Below, in pieces: positions 30,223 to 37,649 of a stretch of 64,000 bases of DNA; position 1 is the first letter of the stretch; each line of letters begins with the position of its first letter. The notes beneath the pieces were generated by a model that was not told the DNA's origin, did not search any database, and was given only the letters and a program-made list of their open reading frames with translations. This DNA is from Kitasatospora fiedleri (lineage in GTDB: Bacteria > Actinomycetota > Actinomycetes > Streptomycetales > Streptomycetaceae): the NCBI RefSeq assembly GCF_948472415.1, contig NZ_OX419519.1, forward strand, positions 1,488,001 to 1,552,000, given 5' to 3'. Position numbers and translations under genes: made by a program.

Positions 30223-31668
30223 TCAGACGATCAGACTGAGCGGCAGGATCAGGGCGATCGCGACCACCGAGATGATCGTCTCCATCACCGACCAGGACTT
30301 CAGCGTCTGGCCGACGCTCATCCCGAAGTACTCCTTCACCAGCCAGAACCCGGCGTCGTTGACGTGCGACAGGAACAGCGACCCGGCGCCGATCGCCAGC
30401 ACCAGCAGCGCGGCGTGGCTGGTGGACATGTCGGCGGCCAGCGGGCCGACGATGCCGGCGGCGGTGATGGTGGCGACCGTCGCGGAGCCGGTGGCCAGCC
30501 GGATCAGCACCGCGATCAGCCAGCCCAGCAGCAGCGCGGAGACGTGCCACTTGCCGGACCACGCGCTGACCGCGTCGCCGACGCCGATGTCGATCAGGGT
30601 CTGCTTGAAGCCGCCGCCCGCGCCGACGATGAACACGATCCCGGCGATCGGGCCGAGCGCCGAGCCGACCGTGTCGGAGATCCGGCCCTTGTCGAAGCCG
30701 GCCGCCCGGCCGAGGGTCAGCATGGCGAGCAGGGTCGCGGCGAGCAGCGCGATCAGCGGGGAGCCGATGAAGTCGAAGATCCGCTGGCCGGTGGCCTTCG
30801 GGTCGTCGATCACCACGTCGGCCAGCGCCTTGCCGAGCATCAGCACGACCGGCAGCAGGATGGTGGCCAGCACGGCGCCGAACCGCGGCGTCCGCGCCCG
30901 CTCGACGCCCTCCGCGCCCGCTGCGGTGTCCGCGGTCTTCCCGGTCTCCGCGTTCTCGGCAGCGGTGGTGTCGGCGGGCAGTTCCAGCGGGCCGACCCAG
31001 CGCTGGGCGAGGCGTCCGAACAGCGGGCCGGCCACGATCAGGGTCGGGACCGCGACCAGCAGGCCGAGCGCCAGGGTGACGCCGAGGTCGGCGTGCAGGG
31101 CGTCGACGGCGACCAGCGGGCCGGGGTGCGGCGGGACGAGGCCGTGCAGCACCGAGAGGCCGGCCAGCGCGGGGATGCCGATGCCGATCAGCGGGGCGTT
31201 GCCGCGCCGGGCCACCAGCAGCACGATCGGCACCAGCAGCACCACGCCGACCTCGAAGAACAGCGGCAGGCCGAGCACCGCGGCGATCAGCGCCATCGCC
31301 CAGGGCAGCAGCTTGGGGCCGGTGCGGGCCAGCACGGTGTCCGCGATGGTGTTGGCGCCGCCGGAGTCGGCGAGCAGCTTGCCGAGCATCGCGCCCAGGC
31401 CGATCAGCAGGCCCACCGAGGCGACGGTCGCGCCGAAGCCGGTGGAGAAGCTGGTCAGCAGCTTGTCGAAGGGCGCCCCGGCGACGGCGGCGAGCAGCCC
31501 GGAACCGAGCGTGAGGGCCAGGAACGGGTGCAGCTTGAACCGGGTGATCAGCAGCACGATCGCGCCGATGCTGAGCAGCACCGCGAGCAGCAGCCGGCCG
31601 TCGCTCGCCGTGTGCGGCAGCGCCGGTGCGCCGGCCGCCAACAGGGTGGGGGTCACGGTGGTCTCCAT
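30223..31668 (-). CDS. gntP: Gluconate:H+ symporter, GntP family
   Basis: 481-residue inner-membrane permease with about 12-14 hydrophobic helices. Family motifs include GLPLFFEVGVVLLVPI, LVPPHPGPLVAVDALHAD and FLSHVNDAGFWLVKEYFG. A hydrophilic Ala/Thr/Glu-rich loop (ADTTAAENAETGKTADTAAG) is an insertion between helices. The start is ATG 31668 (METTVTPTLLA). It lies 83 bp after gntK on the minus strand, so gntK and gntP form an operon. It imports gluconate or related aldonates for GntK. Confidence 0.92.
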   Translation of the reverse strand: METTVTPTLLAAGAPALPHTASDGRLLLAVLLSIGAIVLLITRFKLHPFLALTLGSGLLAAVAGAPFDKLLTSFSTGFGATVASVGLLIGLGAMLGKLLADSGGANTIADTVLARTGPKLLPWAMALIAAVLGLPLFFEVGVVLLVPIVLLVARRGNAPLIGIGIPALAGLSVLHGLVPPHPGPLVAVDALHADLGVTLALGLLVAVPTLIVAGPLFGRLAQRWVGPLELPADTTAAENAETGKTADTAAGAEGVERARTPRFGAVLATILLPVVLMLGKALADVVIDDPKATGQRIFDFIGSPLIALLAATLLAMLTLGRAAGFDKGRISDTVGSALGPIAGIVFIVGAGGGFKQTLIDIGVGDAVSAWSGKWHVSALLLGWLIAVLIRLATGSATVATITAAGIVGPLAADMSTSHAALLVLAIGAGSLFLSHVNDAGFWLVKEYFGMSVGQTLKSWSVMETIISVVAIALILPLSLIV

Positions 31669-31751
31669 TGACGGGCCGCCACCGTCCGGCTCTCGGGCGG
31701 CCGGTGGCGGGGGTGTGACGTGGTGGTGGTGTGGGGGGCGGGCCGCGGGGG

Positions 31752-32276
31752 TCAGCGGCCCAGGGCGGCGACGGCGCGGTCGACGAGCGTCTCGGGGTCG
31801 GCGCCGACGTCCAGCACGGTGCCGTGCTCGTCCGGCTGGAGCGGTTCGAGGTCGGCGTACTGGGAGTCCAGCAGCGCGGGCGGCATGAAGTGGCCGGTGC
31901 GGTGCGCCAGCCGGTCGCCGACCAGGTCGTGGCTGCCGCTCAGGTGCAGGAAGAACGCGTCCGGGCAGGCGGCCCGCAGCAGGTCGCGGTAGTCGCGCTT
32001 GAGCGCGGAGCAGGTGACCACTCCCCCGCTGCCGGCGGCGGCCCGCTCGCCCAGCCAGCCGCCGAGCGCGCGCAGCCAGGGCTGCCGGTCGCGGTCGTCC
32101 AGCGGGGTGCCGGCGCTCATCTTGGCGATGTTGGCGGCGGGGTGGAAGTCGTCGGCCTCCGCGTACGGGAGGTCGAGGCGGTCGGCGAGCAGTCGGGCGA
32201 CGGTGGTCTTCCCGACTCCGGAGACGCCCATCACCACGATGACGGGCGGCTGCTGGTTCTCGGCGCTGAGAGCCAT
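31752..32276 (-). CDS. gntK: Gluconokinase
   Basis: 174-residue P-loop kinase forming 6-phosphogluconate from gluconate. Walker A is GVSGVGKTTVARLLA near residue 16. Gluconokinase signatures: YAEADDFHPAANIAKMSAG, PLDDRDRQPWLRAL, CSALKRDYRDLLR and RTGHFMPPALLDSQ. The start ATG 32276 has AGGAG seven bases upstream; an upstream in-frame ATG at 32312 is less likely. First gene of the gntK-gntP operon, divergent from the GntR regulator. Confidence 0.94.
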   Translation of the reverse strand: MALSAENQQPPVIVVMGVSGVGKTTVARLLADRLDLPYAEADDFHPAANIAKMSAGTPLDDRDRQPWLRALGGWLGERAAAGSGGVVTCSALKRDYRDLLRAACPDAFFLHLSGSHDLVGDRLAHRTGHFMPPALLDSQYADLEPLQPDEHGTVLDVGADPETLVDRAVAALGR

Positions 32277-32325
32277 GGTGGTGCTCCTGTCCTTGCCTGC
32301 TTGCGTGGGCAACCTTGGCGCAAAG

Positions 32326-32364
32326 GTATGACTTATTCAAGCGACCGAAACCTAATCGTCATAC
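32326..32364. promoter_or_regulatory. Inverted half-sites in the gntK/gntR divergent region
   Basis: GTATGAC (32326-32332) and its inverted copy GTCATAC (32358-32364) are 32 bp apart, three helical turns. The flanks also match: ACTTATT against AATCGTC. The 153 bp gap is AT-rich for this genome. Likely binding sites for the divergent FadR-type regulator controlling both directions. Confidence 0.65.
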
Positions 32365-32429
32365 TTTTCGGCTTCCGCGCTGGTGGGACGGGGGCCGCCT
32401 TCCCCCGGCCGCGCCGATAAGCTGGCCGG

Positions 32430-33128
32430 ATGGAGATCCAGGGCCTGCCCGGCCGCCTGCTCGCTGCCCTCGGCCCGGCGATCGCCTCCGGGGAGCTGCC
32501 GGCGGGGACGGTGCTGCGCGCGGAGGAGCTGGAGCAGCGGCACGGGGTGTCCCGGACGGTGGTGCGGGAGGCGGTGCGCGTCCTGGAGTCGATGCGGCTG
32601 GTCGAGCCCCGGCGGCGGGTCGGGATCACCGTCCGGCCGAAGACCGACTGGGACGTGTTCGACCCGCTGGTGATCCGCTGGCGGCTGGCCGGCGCGGACC
32701 GCTCCGCGCAGCTGCGCTCGCTGGGCTCGCTGCGGGTGGCGGTGGAGCCGGCCGCGGCGGCGCTGGCGGCCCGGTGCGCGGACGACGACGACCGGCGCGA
32801 GCTGAGCGCGCTGGCCGTCGAACTGACCGTCACCGCCCGGGCGGCCGACCTGGACGCCTTCCTCGCGCACGACATCGCCTTCCACGCGGCGGTGCTGCGG
32901 GCCTCCGGCAACGAGATGTTCGCGCACCTGAAGGACACCGTGGGCGCGGTCCTCACCGGCCGCACCGAGCACCGGCTGATGCCGCACCGGCCGCGCGAGT
33001 ACGCGGTGCAGCTGCACCGGGACGTCGCGCAGGCGATCTGCGCGGGCGACCCGGAGCTGGCGGAACGGGCGATGCGGACCATCGTGGTCGGCGCGCTGGA
33101 GGAGCTGGACGCCACCCTGCCGGACTGA
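32430..33128 (+). CDS. gntR: GntR/FadR-family regulator of gluconate genes
   Basis: 232 residues. The N-terminal winged HTH is LRAEELEQRHGVSRTVVREAVRVLE-like (recognition helix SRTVVREAVRVL). The C-terminal FCD domain carries the metal-ligand pattern AHDIAFHAAVLRASGNEMF and YAVQLHRDVAQAI. Divergent from gntK-gntP, as for gluconate repressors. The ligand is probably gluconate or 6-phosphogluconate. The start is ATG 32430 (MEIQGLPGRLLAAL). Confidence 0.9.
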   Translation: MEIQGLPGRLLAALGPAIASGELPAGTVLRAEELEQRHGVSRTVVREAVRVLESMRLVEPRRRVGITVRPKTDWDVFDPLVIRWRLAGADRSAQLRSLGSLRVAVEPAAAALAARCADDDDRRELSALAVELTVTARAADLDAFLAHDIAFHAAVLRASGNEMFAHLKDTVGAVLTGRTEHRLMPHRPREYAVQLHRDVAQAICAGDPELAERAMRTIVVGALEELDATLPD

Positions 33129-33330
33129 ACACCCGCCGACTGCCGCCCCGTTGACCGAGGGGCGCTCTTGCGGCCCCGGTTACGATCCTGACGGGGAGCC
33201 GGGGGGAGCCGGGGGCGCGACACGCCCACGGTCGGCTGGATCGGCCCTCCCGCCGGAATAGCCTCCCCCGGACGGGGCAGGGCTGGTCTTGGTGCGCCCG
33301 CCGGGGTGCACGACCGACAGGGGGTTGGCG

Positions 33331-33630
33331 ATGGCCGTTCGTCGGCGCGGGCGGCTGCCGGACGAGGTCCGGGCGGCCGCCGTCCGGGCGGGCATGGCGT
33401 TCGCCTTCACGGTGTTCACCTTCGTGGTGGCGCTGTTCGCCTCCTGGGCGCACACCGGCCTGCTGACACCGGCGTTGGCGCTGATGGCGCTGGGGGTCTT
33501 CCTGCTCGCCTGGTGCCTGATCGACGTGGTGGTCTCCCGGCAGGTCGTCGCCTCCCGCCGTCGCGCCCCCAACTCGGCGGCTCCGCTGGAGGGTTCGCGC
33601 GAGCACCGGAACGGCGGGCGGCACCGCTGA
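33331..33630 (+). CDS. Small two-helix membrane protein
   Basis: 99 residues, not recognised as a named family. A positively charged start ([17 protein letters not shown]) is followed by two hydrophobic helices (AFAFTVFTFVVALFASW and LALMALGVFLLAWCLIDVVV) and a basic tail. It probably sits in the membrane with both ends inside. The start is ATG 33331 with AGGGGG upstream. Convergent with the AraC-type gene, 7 bp apart. Confidence 0.7.
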   Translation: MAVRRRGRLPDEVRAAAVRAGMAFAFTVFTFVVALFASWAHTGLLTPALALMALGVFLLAWCLIDVVVSRQVVASRRRAPNSAAPLEGSREHRNGGRHR

Positions 33631-33637
33631 CGGCCGG

Positions 33638-34417
33638 TCAGGTCTGCCGGTGGCGGCCGGGGGTGGTGCCGAAGGCGTGCCGGAACGCCTCGATGAACGC
33701 GCTCGGCGAGCGGAAGCCGCAGGCGGCGGCGGTGGCGGTGACCGAGCGGCCCTCGGCGAGCAGCACCAGGGCGTGCTGGAGGCGCAGTTGGGTGCGCCAC
33801 TGCGGGAAGCCCAGGCCGAGTTCGCGGCGGAACAGCCGGCTGAGGGTGCGTTCGGCGGCGCCGACGGCGCGGCCGAGTTCGGCGAGCGAGCGGTCGTCGG
33901 CGGGGTCGGCGGTGAGCAGCGCGGCCAGGTCGCGCAGCCGGGGGTCGGTGGGGCGGGGCAGGCCGACCGGGAGTTCGGGGGCGCGGGCGAGCTGGTCCAG
34001 GGCGGCCTGTTCGAGGGTGCGGGCCGGGCGTCCGGCGGGGGCGTCGGGGCCGGTCAGGTGGGCGATGATCTCGCGCAGCAGCGGGGTGACGGCGAGCACG
34101 GCGGGCGCGGTGAGCCGCAGCGGGTCGGTGCCGTCCGGGTAGACCAGGCAGCGCAACTCGCTGGGCCCGTGCGCCCGGTGGGTGTGCGGCACCCCGGCGG
34201 GCAGCCACACCGCGCGGTGCGGCGGGACGACCCACCGCCCGTACGGGGTGCGCACCTCCAGCACCCCGCGGCCGGGGGTGATCAGCTGGTTGACGTCGTG
34301 CCAGTGCCAGTCGATCCGCTCCCGGTGGGCCAGCGGGTGGCGGCTGGGGCCGGTCTCCTTCTGGTGCTGCGCGGGGCTCGGCGGGCCGTCCTCGGCAGGT
34401 TGGCGGGTTGGCGACAC
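33638..34417 (-). CDS. AraC-family regulator with cupin sensor domain
   Basis: 259 residues. The N-terminal cupin has the metal-type DWHWHDVNQLITPGRG and PPHRAVWLPAGVPHTHR. Two C-terminal HTHs: SLAELGRAVGAAERTLSRLF and SVTATAAACGFRSPSAFIEA, ending FGTTPGRHRQ. GTG 34417 is the start. It is divergent from an MFS exporter gene 54 bp away, the common arrangement of NimR/NimT-type regulator and efflux pump. The ligand is unknown. Confidence 0.87.
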   Translation of the reverse strand: MSPTRQPAEDGPPSPAQHQKETGPSRHPLAHRERIDWHWHDVNQLITPGRGVLEVRTPYGRWVVPPHRAVWLPAGVPHTHRAHGPSELRCLVYPDGTDPLRLTAPAVLAVTPLLREIIAHLTGPDAPAGRPARTLEQAALDQLARAPELPVGLPRPTDPRLRDLAALLTADPADDRSLAELGRAVGAAERTLSRLFRRELGLGFPQWRTQLRLQHALVLLAEGRSVTATAAACGFRSPSAFIEAFRHAFGTTPGRHRQT

Positions 34418-34471
34418 GGGTTGGCAGAGTACCGGAAGCCCGCACGGCGGTGCGACGGCCAGGCTGGACGC

Positions 34472-35695
34472 ATGACGAGCGAACTGCCCGGCGCGTGGCG
34501 CCGGATGCGGATGTGGGGCGCGGCGCACGCCGTGGACGACCTGTACCAGGGCCTGGTGCCCGCGGTGGTGCCGTACTTCGTCCTGGAGCGCGGCTACGGG
34601 TACGTGGCGGCGGGCGGGCTGACGCTGGCGGCGACGCTGGGCAGCGCGGTCCCGCAGCCGCTGGTCGGCCTGCTGGTGGACCGGCGTCCGCTGCCCTGGC
34701 TGTCGGCGGCGGGGCTGGCGCTGGCCGGGCTGGGCGCGGGGCTGAGCGGGCTGGCCGACGGGTACGCGCTGGTGTGGCTGCTGGTGCTGCTCTCCGGCCT
34801 GGGGGTGGCGGCGTTCCACCCGGCGGCGGGGCGGGCGGCCCGGGAGGCGGCGGGCGACTCGACCGGCGCGATGAGCGTCTTCGCGGCGGGCGGCAGCGTC
34901 GGGTTCTTCCTGGCGCCGGTGCTGGCCACGCCGCTGCTCTCCGCGTGGGGGCTGCGGGCGACGGCGGTGTTCGTGCTGCCGGCGCTGCTGATGGCGGCGG
35001 TGCTGTTCCGGGCCAGGCACCGGACGTACCCGCACGCCGGGGGCGGGGCGAAGCGCGCCGGGAAGGACCGCTGGCGGCCGTTCCTGGTGCTCACCGGGGT
35101 CGAGGTGATCCGCTCGGTGGTGTTCTTCGGCGTCAGCACCTTCATCGAGCTGTACTGGCTGCGGCAGTTGGGCGCCTCGCACCTGCTGGCCGGCGCGGCG
35201 CTGACCTGCTTCCTGCTGGGCGGCGTCGCGGGCACCCTGGGCGGCGGGCGGCTGGCGGACCGGATCGGCATGGTCCGCACCGCGCAGTGGGGCACCGCGC
35301 TCACCGTCCCCGCGCTGGTCCTGCTGCGGGTGACGCCCGGCCCGTGGGCGCCGCTGCTGTTCGCCGTCCTGGCGGGCGCGACGCTGAACCTGCCGTTCGC
35401 CGTCCTGGTCAAGCTCGGCCAGGACTACCTGCCCACCCGCCCCGGCACCGCCGCCGGTGTCACCCTGGGCCTGGCCGTCAGCGTCGGCGGCCTGATCGCC
35501 CCGCTCTTCGGCCTGCTCGCCCAGCACCACGGCCCCCAGGGCGTGCTGACCCTGCTGCCCGCCGTCCCGCTGCTGGGCGTCGCGCTCGGCGCGTTCATGG
35601 TCGAACCGGGCCGCTGGAAGGACGAGGACGGCGGGGGCGGCACGGACGGCGAGGGCGGCGCGGGACCGGCCCCGGAGGCCGAACTGGTCTCCTAG
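34472..35695 (+). CDS. MFS transporter, Fsr-like
   Basis: 407 residues with about 12 helices. The N-terminal HAVDDLYQGLVPAVVPYF is characteristic of the fosmidomycin-resistance-type (Fsr) MFS group. The A-like motif is VGLLVDRRPLPWLS and the second-half loop is GGRLADRIGMVRTAQWG. Likely proton-driven export of a drug or metabolite under control of the divergent AraC regulator. The start is ATG 34472. Gly/Asp-rich C-terminal tail. Confidence 0.88.
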   Translation: MTSELPGAWRRMRMWGAAHAVDDLYQGLVPAVVPYFVLERGYGYVAAGGLTLAATLGSAVPQPLVGLLVDRRPLPWLSAAGLALAGLGAGLSGLADGYALVWLLVLLSGLGVAAFHPAAGRAAREAAGDSTGAMSVFAAGGSVGFFLAPVLATPLLSAWGLRATAVFVLPALLMAAVLFRARHRTYPHAGGGAKRAGKDRWRPFLVLTGVEVIRSVVFFGVSTFIELYWLRQLGASHLLAGAALTCFLLGGVAGTLGGGRLADRIGMVRTAQWGTALTVPALVLLRVTPGPWAPLLFAVLAGATLNLPFAVLVKLGQDYLPTRPGTAAGVTLGLAVSVGGLIAPLFGLLAQHHGPQGVLTLLPAVPLLGVALGAFMVEPGRWKDEDGGGGTDGEGGAGPAPEAELVS

Positions 35696-35709
35696 TGCGG
35701 CGAGTTGCC

Positions 35710-35748
35710 GGGAGGCGGGCGCACTCCCCGTGGGTGCGCCCGCCTCCC
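35710..35748. terminator. Terminator between the MFS and OYE genes
   Basis: The 15 bp perfect inverted repeat GGGAGGCGGGCGCAC (35710-35724) / GTGCGCCCGCCTCCC (35734-35748) with a 9 nt loop lies between convergent genes. Confidence 0.85.
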
Positions 35749-35781
35749 GCGTCCTGCCTCCCGCGTCCCGCCCGGCGGGTG

Positions 35782-36876
35782 TCAGCCGCGCGGGCCGACC
35801 GCGTAGCCGTACTGGACGGGCCAGTCGCGGGGGACGTCGAGGGTGCGGGCGGCGTGCAGCGGCCAGTAGGGGTCGCGGAGCAGTTCGCGGCCGAGCATGA
35901 CGGCGTCGGCGCGGCCCTCGGCGACGATCGCCTCGGCCTGGGCGGCGTCGGTGATCAGGCCGATGGCGTTGACCGGGAGGCCGGACTCGCGGCGGACGGT
36001 CTCGGCGAACGGGACCTGGTAGCCGGGCTCGACGGGGATCTCGGCGCGCGGCACGTTGCCGCCGCTGGAGACGTCGATCAGGTCGACGCCGACGGCCTGG
36101 AGCTCCTTGGCGAGCAGCACCGACTCCTCCAGCGTCCAACTGGGCTCCTCCGGGAGCCAGTCGGTGGCGGAGACCCGGAACAGCACCGGGAGCTCGGCGG
36201 GCCAGACGGCCCGGACCGCGGTGGCGATCTCGCGGGCCAGCCGGCTGCGTCCGGCGAAGTCGCCGCCGTAGCCGTCGGTGCGGTGGTTGGAGACCGGGGA
36301 GAGGAACTGGTGCACCAGGTAGCCGTGCGCGCCGTGCACCTCGACCACCTGGAAGCCGGCGGCCAGGGCGCGGCGGGCGGAGGCCGCGAAGTCCTCGACC
36401 AGCTCGGCGATCTGGGCCTCCGTCAGCTCGGTCGGCACCGGGTAGGGCGCGTCGAAGGGCACCGGGGAGGGGCCGACGACCTGCCAGCCGCCCCGCTCGA
36501 CGGGGAGCGGTCCGCCGCCGTCCTGCGGCCTGCCGGTGGACGCCTTGCGGCCGGCGTGGGCGAGCTGGATCGCCGGCACCGCGCCGTGCTGGGTGATCAG
36601 CGCGGCGATCCGGGCCAGCTGCTCCTGCTGGCGGTCGTTCCACAGGCCGAGGTCCCACGGGGAGATCCGGCCGTCGGGGCGGACGCCGGTGGCCTCGACC
36701 ATCACGAGCCCGGCGCCGCCGGCGGCGCGGGAGCCGAGGTGGGCGAGGTGGAAGTCGGTGGCGGCGCCGGTGTCGGGCCCCTCGGAGGCGGCGGAGTACA
36801 TGCACATCGGGCTGAGCCAGATCCGGTTGGGGATGGTCAGCGAGCGGAGGGTGAGGGGTTCGAACAGGGCGCTCAC
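35782..36876 (-). CDS. Old-yellow-enzyme family NADPH:flavin oxidoreductase (YqjM-like)
   Basis: 364-residue FMN enzyme that reduces activated alkenes. Features of the YqjM class: WLSPMCMYSA with the redox-tuning cysteine, QLAHAGRKAS, EVHGAHGYLVHQFLSP with the HxxH substrate-binding pair, and SNHRTDGYGG. GTG 36876 (VSALFEPLTLRSL) is preferred over the upstream GTG 36906 because AGGAAGGA lies at the right distance. Divergent from an ArsR regulator with operator-like repeats between them. Confidence 0.92.
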   Translation of the reverse strand: MSALFEPLTLRSLTIPNRIWLSPMCMYSAASEGPDTGAATDFHLAHLGSRAAGGAGLVMVEATGVRPDGRISPWDLGLWNDRQQEQLARIAALITQHGAVPAIQLAHAGRKASTGRPQDGGGPLPVERGGWQVVGPSPVPFDAPYPVPTELTEAQIAELVEDFAASARRALAAGFQVVEVHGAHGYLVHQFLSPVSNHRTDGYGGDFAGRSRLAREIATAVRAVWPAELPVLFRVSATDWLPEEPSWTLEESVLLAKELQAVGVDLIDVSSGGNVPRAEIPVEPGYQVPFAETVRRESGLPVNAIGLITDAAQAEAIVAEGRADAVMLGRELLRDPYWPLHAARTLDVPRDWPVQYGYAVGPRG

Positions 36877-36922
36877 GGCTGCCTGTCCTTCCTGTGGGTC
36901 GGACACGGGGGTGCTTTCGCTT

Positions 36923-36977
36923 CGTACGATACTCGCCGTACTACGACGGCTGTCAAACTACGAGAGTTGTCGTACTA
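36923..36977. promoter_or_regulatory. Operator-like inverted repeats between OYE and ArsR genes
   Basis: TACTACGAC (36939-36947) and GTCGTACTA (36969-36977) form an inverted repeat with one mismatch. Inside them AACT-ACGAG-AGTT (36956-36968) is a second dyad. A related TCGTACGATAC lies at 36922-36932. The low GC and position next to an ArsR gene suggest autoregulation and control of the OYE gene. Confidence 0.65.
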
Positions 36978-36984
36978 TGAGCCC

Positions 36985-37329
36985 GTGACCGTCGACCACG
37001 ACCGGGACTGCCCCGGCCTGCTGCCCGAGCCCGCCACCGCGGAGCTCCAGCTGGCCTGCGTGCTGCACGCGCTGGCGGACCCGATCCGGCTGCGGATCGT
37101 CTCCGAGCTCGCGGGCACGGGCGGCAGCGAGCTGAACTGCCTGGCGTTCGAACTCCCGGTCACCAAGTCGACGATGACGCACCACTTCCGGGTGCTGCGG
37201 GAGGCCGGGCTGATCCGCCAGCACCGGCGCGGCACCTCGAAGATGAACAGTCTGCGCGAGTCCGACCTGTCCGCCCGCTTCCCCGGCCTGCTGGACGCGG
37301 TCCTGGCCGCCGCGCCCGCCGCGCGCTGA
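36985..37329 (+). CDS. ArsR-family transcriptional regulator
   Basis: 114-residue winged HTH. Core: LQLACVLHALADPIRLRIVS, then LPVTKSTMTHHFRVLREAG as the recognition helix and wing. The start is GTG 36985 without a clear ribosome site, so the mRNA may be leaderless or nearly so. Two cysteines (in DHDRDCPGLL and LNCLAF) could sense metal or electrophiles. The pairing with an old yellow enzyme suggests response to reactive enones or quinones; this is inference. Confidence 0.87.
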   Translation: MTVDHDRDCPGLLPEPATAELQLACVLHALADPIRLRIVSELAGTGGSELNCLAFELPVTKSTMTHHFRVLREAGLIRQHRRGTSKMNSLRESDLSARFPGLLDAVLAAAPAAR

Positions 37330-37649
37330 CCGCCACCACCCGCCGCACACCGGTCGCAACCCGCCGCACACCGGCCGCCGCGCGCCGCGCACCGACCGCA
37401 GCGCACCGACCGCCGCACACCACCCGCAGCGCGCCGACCGCGGCGCACCGTCCGTCGCGCCACTGTGCACGCCGCCCGCCCCGGCGGCCCCGCGCGCACC
37501 ACCGCGGCGATCTTCCCTGACACGGTCATGCCTGGTCACGCGCCCTTCACCCGAGTTGCTCCACTGTTCATCCCGCGTGGTCATTTGGTCTATACCAATC
37601 GGGTAATCTGACCGGCGACAGGTGTCAATGTCTGGCCGTGGGGGGCCCA
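37330..37649. other. Intergenic region with degenerate repeats and a DasR-like box
   Basis: 320 bp without a gene. The first 120 bp are imperfect tandem repeats of the type CCGCCGCACACC (37340-37455). The last 100 bp are AT-richer and hold the regulatory palindrome and promoter of the glycosyltransferase gene. Confidence 0.6.
37586..37609 (+). promoter_or_regulatory. DasR-responsive-element-like palindrome and -10 element
   Basis: TGGTCTATACCA (37586-37597) differs by one base from the core TGGTCTAGACCA of DasR (GlcNAc-responsive repressor) sites in Streptomyces. TAATCT at 37604-37609 is a possible -10, so a bound repressor would block RNA polymerase. Known for DasR sites in general; the assignment here is by similarity. 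Confidence 0.6.
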
